DNA of 29,739 nucleotides, from the NCBI GenBank assembly GCA_036389695.1, contig DASVWG010000518.1, positions 1 to 29,739 of the forward strand, given 5' to 3'. Position 1 is the stretch's first letter, and every line of letters starts with the position of its first letter. Positions 1-7,865 of the stretch are shown here, piece by piece. A program made the translations under genes and the position numbers. Below the pieces are notes generated by a model. The model was not told the origin of the DNA. It worked only from the letters and a program-made list of their open reading frames with translations, and searched no databases. Source of the DNA: JALZHR01 sp036389695 (lineage in GTDB: Bacteria > Acidobacteriota > Blastocatellia > Pyrinomonadales > Pyrinomonadaceae).

Positions 1-98
1 GCCAGAACCTCGTTATAGCTCGGCGTAAACACGATAAATCGCGGGTCCGGCGTCAGCGTGAAAGGTAAATCTTCTAATCCGTAAAATTCTTTATACAT
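1..98 (-). CDS. ExeA/GspA-like AAA ATPase, N-terminal fragment
   Basis: Only the first 32 codons lie in the window; the gene runs off the left edge. The protein begins MYKEFYGLEDLPFTLTPDPR, which closely resembles the N-terminus of ExeA/MshM-type AAA ATPases (general secretion or pilus-related ATPases, typically opening MYxxFYGLxxxPFxLTPDPxx). Start is ATG at 98-96, with an AGAGGCG ribosome binding site a few bases upstream. The Walker motifs are outside the window, so the family call rests on this N-terminal signature only. It is separated from the protease gene upstream by about 150 bases in which no convincing terminator was seen. Confidence 0.75.
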   Translation of the reverse strand, partial: MYKEFYGLEDLPFTLTPDPRFIVFTPSYNEVL

Positions 99-248
99 TT
101 TTCGCCTCTTTTTCTAAGAAAATTTAGCCGCCGAAGAACACAGACAGATTTCTGAACGAAATCGGATTTTCAATGGAAACTCTGCGTAGTTCAAATTATC
201 TTGTTAAAGGATGAAAATAAAAGCGCTTTAATTTGCATAACCTTCAAA

Positions 249-1550
249 CTATTTAACAGCTTCATAAAGGTTGATGCGTTTCTGAACCTCGCCCGTGATT
301 GAATCGGATTTTAAGACGATAAGATTCGTCGTGTCAGACGCTTTGAAAGCCGGATAACGAGAGAGAATCAGAGCGGCTTCTCCGGCGACGAGCGGGGCTG
401 CCATCGAAGTTCCGCTCCACGCGGCAAAAAGATTGCCCGGCACGGTCGAAACGACTCTCACACCCGGCGCCCCGACCTGAACCCAATTTCCGTAAGTCGA
501 AAAAGCGGCGCGGCGGTCGGATTGATTGGTTGCCGCAACCGCAAGCAAGCCCGATACGTTTGGCGTCGCCGCCGGATATTCGGGAATAGAAGTGCCGCTG
601 TTGCCTGCGGCGGCGATAACCACAATGCCGCGCCCGTCTCTAGCAAAACACGGACTACCCTGCTCGCAAGTAATACCGGAAATAGTTTCGCTCAAAAGCC
701 TGCTCTGCCGAGGCATAGCAAGACTCATATTAATTACACGCACGCTATCGTTAGTCTCCGGATTACCGTCCGGATCAACCGTCGCGGCATAACGCAAAGC
801 CAACACTAAATCCCAAACATTGCCAGTCCCGTTCTGATTCGCGACGCGGAGAGGTAAAATTTTTGCCTGCGGCGCGACTGCGGCGACCAGACCGGTGACG
901 TGCGTGCCGTGCCCGTAACCGGGATTGACCACCGGCATTCCGACTTCGCTCGGGTCGCTGTCATAATCCACAAAATCGAAACCATTAAGGAGCTGCGGAG
1001 TCAGGGCGAAGTGATTGCGGTCAACCCCCGTATCGAGAACGGCGACGGTTACTCCCGCGCCGGATGTGACGCGCTGTGCTTCCTCCAATTTTATCCTTTG
1101 GCGAAACCACACACCGCTTCCGCTGATGCCCGCGCCGACCGTCCAGGATTGCCCGACTGTCCACGATTGTCCGACCGTCCAGGATTGTCCGACCGTCCAA
1201 AACTCTCCGGTATTTTCGGGCGCTTGCACCAGATAATTCGGCTCGGCGTAAAGGATGCGCTCGCCTTCGTCCGTCAAAAGCTGTGAAATCATTTCGGTCG
1301 TTGCGGTCGTATCAAGAATTTTCAGGCGAAAAATCTTTTGCGAAAGAAGCTGGTCAAGCGGTTGATCCGACAAATTATACTGCTCGGAAACCGCCTGTAA
1401 GTGGTTAGTGTCTCTTAGTTTAACGATGATTTCACCCGGCACGTAGCCGGCACCGCCTTGAGCGTAACCGGAACCCGGTAAAACTAATACGACCGCTAAA
1501 AATAAAAAGCAGGTTAAGAGACAATTCAAGAAGATATTTGTTTGGGGCAT
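249..1550 (-). CDS. Secreted subtilisin-like serine protease (S8 family)
   Basis: A 433-residue exported peptidase. The catalytic triad is visible: Asp173 in VLDTG, His214 in GHGTHVTG, Ser382 in SGTSMAAP, with the oxyanion Asn317 in AAAGNSG. Residues 1-30 are a signal peptide (hydrophobic core, likely cleavage after GYA). Residues 36-108 (VPGEIIVKLRD to YAEPNYLVQ) match the fervidolysin-like inhibitor prodomain of S8 enzymes. Between prodomain and catalytic domain lies a linker of four WTVGQS-type hexapeptides (about 118-140). The frame stays open upstream to 1652, but ATG 1550 is chosen because AGGAG sits about 5 bases before it and the signal peptide starts there. Stop is TAG. The family is well recognised; the substrate is not predictable. 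Confidence 0.93.
   Translation of the reverse strand: MPQTNIFLNCLLTCFLFLAVVLVLPGSGYAQGGAGYVPGEIIVKLRDTNHLQAVSEQYNLSDQPLDQLLSQKIFRLKILDTTATTEMISQLLTDEGERILYAEPNYLVQAPENTGEFWTVGQSWTVGQSWTVGQSWTVGAGISGSGVWFRQRIKLEEAQRVTSGAGVTVAVLDTGVDRNHFALTPQLLNGFDFVDYDSDPSEVGMPVVNPGYGHGTHVTGLVAAVAPQAKILPLRVANQNGTGNVWDLVLALRYAATVDPDGNPETNDSVRVINMSLAMPRQSRLLSETISGITCEQGSPCFARDGRGIVVIAAAGNSGTSIPEYPAATPNVSGLLAVAATNQSDRRAAFSTYGNWVQVGAPGVRVVSTVPGNLFAAWSGTSMAAPLVAGEAALILSRYPAFKASDTTNLIVLKSDSITGEVQKRINLYEAVK
1141..1212. repeat. 18-bp tandem repeat inside the protease gene
   Basis: Four consecutive 18-base units starting at 1141, 1159, 1177 and 1195. The second and third differ by one base, the first by a few, and the fourth is more diverged. 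Each unit encodes one Trp-Thr-Val-Gly-Gln-Ser step on the minus strand. Because the unit is a multiple of three, gain or loss of copies changes linker length without breaking the frame. Confidence 0.9.
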
Positions 1551-1706
1551 ACTTTCTCCTCGTAAAAACAAACTTTTATTGCAGAAATGGACTTTAGGAG
1601 GCAGAGTCTCGTGAACAGACGTCGGTAGACATACAGAGGACGGCGGCATCAAAAAAATACAACTGAGACAAAAAAAATCGAAAAAAAATCTCGAACGGGT
1701 AATTTC

Positions 1707-4511
1707 TCATCTTCCGATAAGAAAAAACGGCGACCAGAAAAACGGGTGCGGATGTTTCTTCAGAATTTCGCATTGCGCCTTGTGCAAAGCCGCAGCGGGC
1801 GATTTGCCGCGGCTAATTGCCTCGTAAAAATGCCGCATCAATTGAACGGTCGTCGCGTCGTGGACATTCCATAAACTCAAAACGAGCGAGCTTGCTCCGG
1901 CGGAGAAAAATCCACGCGCCAGACCCAAAAGCTCGTCGCCGGGCGCGACGTGATTCACGCCTGTGTCGCAGGCGCTCAAAACGACTAAATCGGCGTTTAA
2001 TTCCAGATGTTCGATTTCGCGGACAGTCAGCCAGCCGTCGGCTAGCTTGAGCGAAGAAAAAAGCGGATTTTGCGCTCTGAATTTTCCGTGACAGGCGAGA
2101 TGCAGAACGTCTGCGGCGGAAGCAATTTTTTTTATTTCGCTCGATTTTGCCCGTTCGTCGAGCAAAATCGTCGAATTCGTGAAAAGAGCGGCGATTGTTT
2201 CGATTTCTTCATTGACCAGCGGAATCTGCTCGTCCGCAAAACCGACGAGCAGAAAATTTTCGCGTCCGTACGTCGGCTTTTGCAGACAGTTTTGCAAAAT
2301 TGACGCGCTCGGCGCGTAAATCGTTTCGCGGTCTTCGATGACGTAGCTTAAACCGTCGTAAAGCGCGTGAAACGGAACGTAATGCAAAGCCCGGTGCGGC
2401 ACAATCGCCAGGCGGCGCAGCCCGATTGCCGCTTCTAACGGGCGCAGCAATAAATCGTAAAATTCCTGTAAAACACGGCGCGTTCGCAGAGTCAGCTCGT
2501 AAAAATGCGGCGCGACAAGCTGTGAATTACTGCGTAAAGCGTCGAGTTGAAAATTAAGCCGCGCCAAAAGCGCGGTAACGTCGTCAGCCTGACACAACGG
2601 CGAAAAAACGCGCACCGACGCACCGGAAACGACGAACGCCGAAAAAACTCCGTCAATTTCGACAAACTCGACCAGCACAGTTTCGCTGCCGAGATTTTTT
2701 TGCAGCTCGGCGAGATTGAACGCTTGATTTCCCGCTTCAAATTTTTGCGGCTCGCGCAAATTTATCTGGCGCGTCAGCTCGCCGATAGTATTTTCGCGCT
2801 CGCGGGCGGCTTCCTGTAGTTTCCTGACGGTCGCGAGAGTGCGGTTGGCGTTTTCGCGCGTGGGCAGGTTGATTTGGTTGTAAAGCCAGTTTAACTCTTC
2901 GCGCAAATCAGTGATTTTTCGGCGCAAATCCAGATTATTACCGTTCGCTGCGGCGGCGCCGCTTCCGTTGTGCCGCATCATTTCGAGCAGCGTCCGCGAG
3001 CGCGATTTTTCGATAATTTCGAAAGCCTCGCCGACGCGTTTTTCGTCATTCAGACAAATTTTCACGAGCTCGTGATACGGCGTCAGCTTATCGCCGAAAA
3101 AAGCGGTGCGAATATCTTCGGACGGCAAAGGCGCGCGCAGATTTTCGATAAGCAGGACGGCTCTTTTAAAATAATTTTCAGCCGTTTTTAAATCAGCGTC
3201 GTTTTTCGCCAGCAGTCCGAGCGAGGTCAGACAGCGCACGACGAGCAGAGGAATCTGGTTTGTTTCCGCGTATCGCAGGGTTTCTTCCAGAAGTTTTTGC
3301 GCATCCGACAGATTGCCGAGCGCCCGCCACGATTCGGCGCGCAGATAATCCGCCCAGGCAAATGCGCCTTTGATTCCGGCTTGCGAAAAAGGCACTTCGC
3401 TTTGTCCGAGCAATTTGATGGTTTCTTCAAATTTCCCTTCGGCGAATAAAAACTGCGCTTCGTTGAGCAGCACAATCGCCGCCCCCACTTTGCTGCCCGT
3501 CTCCTTAAAGGTCTGCCGCGCCGCCTTCAGCAGGGAATACGACTTTTTCGCCTTTCCGGGAACAAACAGAACGCGGGCGAAATTTATCAGGGCGCGCGCG
3601 TGTTCAAACGGCATTCCGATTTCGGAGAACATCGGAATCACCCGCTTATAAATTGTGGCGGCTTCGCTGTGCAGATTCAGTTCGAGATACGCGTCCGCCA
3701 TTTCGAGTTCGGCAACTGCCGATTGATGCGGCATTCCGAGTTCGGCATAGCTCGAGCGCGCCTTTTCCAAAAATTCCAGGGCACGGTCATAGCGCCCTTG
3801 AAAAAGCGAAAAATAACCGATGTTCGATTCGATTTCAGCCTTTGTGACCATCAGTTCGGTCTGCGCGGCGAACTCCAGAGCTTCTTCGTAAAATTTTTCG
3901 GCTTCGCGGAATTGGCAGCGGTGCGAAAGAACATAGGCGAGCGAGTTGGTAATTTGCGCCAGCGTTTTGAAATCCTTGAGCGAAACGAATCGCTCGCGCG
4001 CGAGCCGCAAAAACCGCTCGGCTTTGTCATATTCGTCGAGGCGCTGATAAATATTGCCGAGATTTGTTTCGATGCGTCCGGCGGAGGCGTAATCTTCGCA
4101 GTCGAGAAAATCCTGCCGCGCCCGCAGCCCGCATTCGACCGCTTCCTCGAAACGACCGAGCATTGCCAGCGGGTAAAGTTTTCCGACCTGTGTCGAAGCG
4201 GCGTCGTGTTTTTGATTCAGACCCAAGAATTTTGCCTGCGCGTCGTCAAAACGGGCGACGGCGCGGCGCAGCTGTCCGTTAATCATCTGCGACAGCCCGT
4301 CAGCCCAATCAGCCAGCGCGCCGATTTCGGGTTCCGGATTTTTTTTAGCCAGAAAGGCAAGCAATTGCGCGGCGCGGACGGCGCGGCGCGGATTGCTCGC
4401 CCACGAATCGAGACAGACATCCTTCAACCGGCGGGCAAGTTTCGTTTTGCCTGAAGCGAGATTTTTCCGCGTCGAATTTTTGCGTTCGAACTCTTGGGGG
4501 ACATTCTCCAT
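1707..4511 (-). CDS. TPR-CHAT caspase-like protease
   Basis: A 934-residue protein without a signal peptide. Residues about 60-480 are a run of tetratricopeptide repeats (many AxxxLExAxxxF helices). About 525-594 is a charged helical segment likely to form a coiled coil. About 600-934 is a CHAT domain of the caspase clan. The predicted catalytic dyad is His808 in LACHGKF and Cys848 in LSACDTG; the AIVPHRALHYVPFHAL motif near 704 is typical of CHAT. CHAT peptidases usually act as proximity-activated or effector proteases with the TPRs as sensor or scaffold; the target is unknown. It lies 54 bases after the zinc-finger gene at 4566-5159 and is probably co-transcribed with it. The Shine-Dalgarno site is weak. 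Stop is TGA. Confidence 0.9.
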   Translation of the reverse strand: MENVPQEFERKNSTRKNLASGKTKLARRLKDVCLDSWASNPRRAVRAAQLLAFLAKKNPEPEIGALADWADGLSQMINGQLRRAVARFDDAQAKFLGLNQKHDAASTQVGKLYPLAMLGRFEEAVECGLRARQDFLDCEDYASAGRIETNLGNIYQRLDEYDKAERFLRLARERFVSLKDFKTLAQITNSLAYVLSHRCQFREAEKFYEEALEFAAQTELMVTKAEIESNIGYFSLFQGRYDRALEFLEKARSSYAELGMPHQSAVAELEMADAYLELNLHSEAATIYKRVIPMFSEIGMPFEHARALINFARVLFVPGKAKKSYSLLKAARQTFKETGSKVGAAIVLLNEAQFLFAEGKFEETIKLLGQSEVPFSQAGIKGAFAWADYLRAESWRALGNLSDAQKLLEETLRYAETNQIPLLVVRCLTSLGLLAKNDADLKTAENYFKRAVLLIENLRAPLPSEDIRTAFFGDKLTPYHELVKICLNDEKRVGEAFEIIEKSRSRTLLEMMRHNGSGAAAANGNNLDLRRKITDLREELNWLYNQINLPTRENANRTLATVRKLQEAARERENTIGELTRQINLREPQKFEAGNQAFNLAELQKNLGSETVLVEFVEIDGVFSAFVVSGASVRVFSPLCQADDVTALLARLNFQLDALRSNSQLVAPHFYELTLRTRRVLQEFYDLLLRPLEAAIGLRRLAIVPHRALHYVPFHALYDGLSYVIEDRETIYAPSASILQNCLQKPTYGRENFLLVGFADEQIPLVNEEIETIAALFTNSTILLDERAKSSEIKKIASAADVLHLACHGKFRAQNPLFSSLKLADGWLTVREIEHLELNADLVVLSACDTGVNHVAPGDELLGLARGFFSAGASSLVLSLWNVHDATTVQLMRHFYEAISRGKSPAAALHKAQCEILKKHPHPFFWSPFFLIGR

Positions 4512-4565
4512 TAAAATCTCAAGTTCACTCGGTATCTTTGGTCAGACAGACTTTTTCAAACCTTC

Positions 4566-5159
4566 TCACGCGATAACCAGGTCGGGAATTTCGACCTCGT
4601 AACTTTCCGAATAAAGCCGAAGCCGGTAGTTTCCGCCCGGAACCGGCGGCAAAGTAAAATGGCTCTGAGAATCAAATTCCGTCGCCAGATTGATTTCTCC
4701 CTGTAATTCTACCTTACCGGCGAAAATTTCGCCGAGCATTTGACCGGAAATCGTCCAGCTATCCGTCGCTCGCGTGATGCGTAAATCGAGCGTTCCGTTT
4801 CCGATAACAAACAGCAACTGGCGCGAATTAGCCGTGCCCGCCGCGCGAAAACCGAAATTCATCGTCATTTGCGCGCTGTCGAAGCGCAGCACGGCGCGTA
4901 GTTTTTGCATCGCGGTTTGCGTACTTCGCGGTTTCGTTTGCCGTTCCTTAAAAACGCGCAGCACGGCGGCGAACGCGGATCGGGGAACTTCTTCGGTTGT
5001 GTCCTGTCTCATTATCTCAATAAATGAGGCAACTCGAGCTAGTTTGAACTCGCATTGCGTACAGGTTTTAGCGTGTAATCCCGTTTCTGTATCGGACAAA
5101 GCGTCCAATGCGAAATCGACGATTGTTTCGAATGACAAATGGGGCGAGTTTATTTCCAT
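4566..5159 (-). CDS. Zinc-finger (anti-sigma-like) plus Ig-like domain protein
   Basis: 197 residues. The N-terminus contains HAKTCTQC (H-x3-C-x2-C, about residues 29-36) preceded by a helix with LSDTE, as in the zinc-binding domain of ZAS anti-sigma factors. The C-terminal half (about 105-197) is beta-rich and ends in LPPVPGGNYRLRLYSESYEVEIPDLVI, here abbreviated from a pattern typical of carboxypeptidase-regulatory-like sandwiches. There is no transmembrane segment, so this is not a classical membrane anti-sigma factor, and no sigma factor gene is adjacent. It is first in a probable two-gene operon with the TPR-CHAT protease, which suggests it controls or partners that protease. Start ATG 5159 has an AAAGAGAGA site about 8-10 bases upstream. 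Role inferred from context. Confidence 0.7.
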   Translation of the reverse strand: MEINSPHLSFETIVDFALDALSDTETGLHAKTCTQCEFKLARVASFIEIMRQDTTEEVPRSAFAAVLRVFKERQTKPRSTQTAMQKLRAVLRFDSAQMTMNFGFRAAGTANSRQLLFVIGNGTLDLRITRATDSWTISGQMLGEIFAGKVELQGEINLATEFDSQSHFTLPPVPGGNYRLRLYSESYEVEIPDLVIA

Positions 5160-5675
5160 TCTACAATCTCTCTTTATATTTAATTTTTAACTTACAGTAG
5201 GGGTCTAAACCTTACAGAGGATTCTAAACCGAAAAAAATACATCTTCGGAAATAAATCTTAGAATTGTTTTAAACCCAAAAGCCGGCGGAAACTTGAAAT
5301 ATCGAGAAATAATTTTCCGATTTCAATTAAATTGAGATGTTAAATTAAGTTTCAACTCTTAAGAATAAAGGATTATTGATGTTAGGAAATTGCTGATTCC
5401 GGTTTTAGCCGCCGTCAAACCGCGTGGCGAAAAAAAAACTTAAATTTCCAATGTATTTTTACAGAATTTAATTTCTCTGTTTGGGTGATTGGAAACCACC
5501 ACGCCCTAGAGTTCGGTTATTCGGGAATCTTTATCGAACGCTAATTACCCGGCAAAAGTTTCCAAAACATCTGGCTTGTAAAATCAAGTAAAAATACGAA
5601 ATTCCATTTAGTAGATTAATTTATTCTACTGGTCTGACTTTGCTTCCAAATATTTACCAAAGAGGATAAGCCCTT
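5160..5675. other. Divergent AT-rich intergenic region
   Basis: 516 bases between the zinc-finger/CHAT operon (-) and the FHA/kinase operon (+). No open frame with coding character was seen. It should hold both promoters. A 20-bp tandem repeat lies at its left end near the minus-strand gene. No RNA fold recognised by eye. Confidence 0.6.
5191..5229. promoter_or_regulatory. Two tandem ~20-bp repeats, candidate operator
   Basis: CTTACAGTAGGGGTCTAAAC at 5191-5210 is followed directly by CTTACAGAGGATTCTAAAC at 5211-5229, sharing CTTACAG and TCTAAAC at both ends. They begin 32 bases upstream of the zinc-finger gene start, a position suited to a promoter or operator. The function is an inference. 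Confidence 0.35.
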
Positions 5676-6533
5676 ATGAAGAAACAAGGTTTTTTTGAGC
5701 GACTGCGAAATTGGCTGGACGATTCCGCCGAAAGCGACCCGCTCCATGAAGTCGGCGATTTTTCTCAACCTTCCAAAAAGTCGGAAGAGTTTATGAACAA
5801 TATTTTGAGAGGTCTCGACGCGATTCTGCAAGACGAAATGTTTGTTCCGCCGAAAGGTCTCGCGCAAGTCCCTTCAAAATTCATCGTTTTTCTCAATCCG
5901 GCGGACGATTATCACTGGCAAAATAAAAAACGTCTGGCGCTGGAAAAAAATCTGAGCGAGCTGATTCTGGAAAGAGCGCTTGAGCTGGCGGGCACGAATC
6001 AGCTTTCGGCGAGTGAGATTACGGTTAACGTCAGGCTCGATAAAAATCTTATCCCGCCGATGTTTGAAATCGCCGCTTTCTGGGACGAAGCAAACACCAA
6101 AGGACCTAAAACCAATTACCTCGAACCGAAAACGAGCGCCAAAAAAATCTCCGAAAACCCTTTGTTTCAATTGATGATTTCCAAAAATGGAAATGAGGCG
6201 CAGGAAATTCCGGTTTATAAACGATTTGTTTTGCTCGGCAGAGAAAAAGATTCTACGGGCGTAGAAGTTTCGCTCGACGACCCGCAAATCAGCAAATTGC
6301 AAGCCAGCCTGGTTTTTACCGACAATCATTGCTTTACGATAACCAATCACGGGGTCAATTCGATAACCGTCGGGCGAAAAACCGTCCAGCCTAACGAGAC
6401 GCTTTTGTTTCTTCCGACCGAACCAATTCAAATTTCATCTTTCAGCTTGAAGATTTTGTCGCCGAAGTTTCCCGAGAAATCTTTACTGCCGCTAACTGTC
6501 AGGAACAATCCCTTTTTAACCGTTCGTAATTAG
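5676..6533 (+). CDS. FhaA-like protein with divergent FHA domain
   Basis: 285 residues, cytoplasmic (no signal peptide or membrane segment). The N-terminal ~140 residues (FFERLRNWLDD..., then PSKFIVFLNPADDYHW near 66-81) resemble the FhaA N-terminal domain (DUF3662). Residues about 180-265 resemble a forkhead-associated phosphothreonine-binding fold: GR at 188-189, SKLQ at 206-209 and Asn228. The usual SxxH signature has Gln209 in place of His, so binding may be altered. ATG 5676 has AGAGGA nine bases upstream. The gene is followed after 39 bases by a Ser/Thr kinase, and FHA proteins commonly bind phosphorylated partners or kinases, so the two probably act as a pair. Confidence 0.75.
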   Translation: MKKQGFFERLRNWLDDSAESDPLHEVGDFSQPSKKSEEFMNNILRGLDAILQDEMFVPPKGLAQVPSKFIVFLNPADDYHWQNKKRLALEKNLSELILERALELAGTNQLSASEITVNVRLDKNLIPPMFEIAAFWDEANTKGPKTNYLEPKTSAKKISENPLFQLMISKNGNEAQEIPVYKRFVLLGREKDSTGVEVSLDDPQISKLQASLVFTDNHCFTITNHGVNSITVGRKTVQPNETLLFLPTEPIQISSFSLKILSPKFPEKSLLPLTVRNNPFLTVRN

Positions 6534-6572
6534 ACTCAGGTTTTTTGAATTTTTAGCAATTTCGGAGTCGAA

Positions 6573-7712
6573 GTGTCTAAAAAATTAGAGGTCAGCGAAA
6601 TGTTTGAAGATTTATTACAAAACCGATACCAAATTATTCAGGTCTTGAATCGCGGCGGAATGGCGACAATTTATCTGGCATTGGATAAAAGATTAAATTG
6701 TCAGGTGGCGGTCAAGGAAATAAGTTTTTGCCGGGAAACGGAAGAAGAAAGCAAAAAAATCATGACCGCTGCCTTCGAGCAGGAAGCGCAGCTTCTCGCC
6801 AAGCTGACGCATCCGGCGATTCCCAAATCACTGGATTATTTTATCGAAAACGACAATCATTATTTCGTCATGGAATTTGTCGGCGGCATTGACCTGGAAC
6901 GGCTGATGAAAAGAAATTCGGGCAGATTCGAGCTTGAGCAAATCCACGATTGGATGCTGCAATTAATCGACGCGCTCGAATATCTTCACGGTCAAAACCC
7001 GGTCGTCGTGCACCGGGACATAAAGCCTTCAAACATCAAGATAAACGCTAAAAATCAAATACGCCTGCTGGATTTCGGCATCGCCAAAATTTACGCCAAC
7101 GAAATCAGAACCGGCGACAGCATAAATTTTGCGACGCTCGAATACGCCCCGCTCGAACAAACCCTCAAAGCCTCATCGCACATCAGAAATTCGCTGATGA
7201 CCATCAATAAAGCGAAAACCCTGGAAATCCTCCGCACTCAATCTTCACCTAAAAGCGATATTTTTGCTCTCGGAGCAACTTTATATCGCCTGGCGACCGG
7301 AAAACTGCCTGTGGACGCACACACCCGCGCCCTAGCTCTTTGGTCAGGTAAAACTGATCCATTGCCTGCAGTCTCCTTCTATAACAACGCTGTCCAACCG
7401 AATTTTGAGGCTGCCGTCATGCAGTCGCTTTCAATTTTTCCGCCATTGCGCCCGCAGACAGTTTCCGAGTTACGCCAACGAATATCAGCCAAGCCAGCGC
7501 CGGAATTTCAGCCGCCAGCGCTGCCGCATCAAAAATTTCAGGCGACAAAGCCTTTTTCTCAGCCTCATTTTGGAGCTTTTATCCAACAAAACCAGGAGTT
7601 GAGAAACAAAGTCAAGAGCCTTGAAAAAGAACAGACAATGGTAGAAAACAGCCGTTCACAACCGAATTCAATAACAGGCTTTGTGCGCCAATTCTTTTTA
7701 AAACAGACCTAG
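6573..7712 (+). CDS. Soluble Ser/Thr protein kinase (Pkn2/Hanks type)
   Basis: 379 residues counted from GTG 6573. Kinase features in order: glycine-rich loop NRGGMATIYLA (26-36), ATP-binding Lys48 in VAVKE, alpha-C Glu71, catalytic HRDIKPSN (147-154), DFG at 167-169, and the structural SDIFALG Asp229. The activation segment ends ATLEYAPLEQ instead of the common GTxxYxAPEQ and is followed by about 30 residues before SDIFALG, an unusual insertion. The C-terminus has no membrane segment but a short helical, coiled-coil-like stretch (NQELRNKVKSLEKEQ). An alternative ATG at 6600, with GAGGT seven bases upstream, would remove nine residues and may be the true start. It lies 39 bases after the FHA gene. 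Substrate unknown. Confidence 0.9.
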   Translation: MSKKLEVSEMFEDLLQNRYQIIQVLNRGGMATIYLALDKRLNCQVAVKEISFCRETEEESKKIMTAAFEQEAQLLAKLTHPAIPKSLDYFIENDNHYFVMEFVGGIDLERLMKRNSGRFELEQIHDWMLQLIDALEYLHGQNPVVVHRDIKPSNIKINAKNQIRLLDFGIAKIYANEIRTGDSINFATLEYAPLEQTLKASSHIRNSLMTINKAKTLEILRTQSSPKSDIFALGATLYRLATGKLPVDAHTRALALWSGKTDPLPAVSFYNNAVQPNFEAAVMQSLSIFPPLRPQTVSELRQRISAKPAPEFQPPALPHQKFQATKPFSQPHFGAFIQQNQELRNKVKSLEKEQTMVENSRSQPNSITGFVRQFFLKQT

Positions 7713-7806
7713 CCGGCTTTAAAGTTTATGGTAACGAAACTTAATAATATCTTGTCTTTTCAGAAATCAAGTCTTTCACTTATCGAGTAGTTTGAAACTA
7801 TACTTT

Positions 7807-7853
7807 AACTATAACGGTCGTTACTGCATAATGCAGTAACGACCGTTATAGTT
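7807..7853. terminator. 47-bp palindrome, likely bidirectional terminator
   Basis: Arms of 23 bases (7807-7829 and 7831-7853) are perfectly complementary around a single A at 7830. The right arm is followed by TTTATTT on the plus strand. It lies between the convergent kinase gene and repeat-protein gene, where a shared terminator is expected. Each arm also contains a smaller inverted repeat, TAACG-GT-CGTTA. Confidence 0.7.
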
Positions 7854-7865
7854 TTTATTTCTCTT

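Noticed and set aside
3600..4454. 284-codon plus-strand frame inside the TPR-CHAT gene
   Set aside because: It is the antisense shadow of the TPR region: Arg/Phe-rich, with no domain and no ribosome site, while the minus-strand frame has clear TPR and CHAT motifs.
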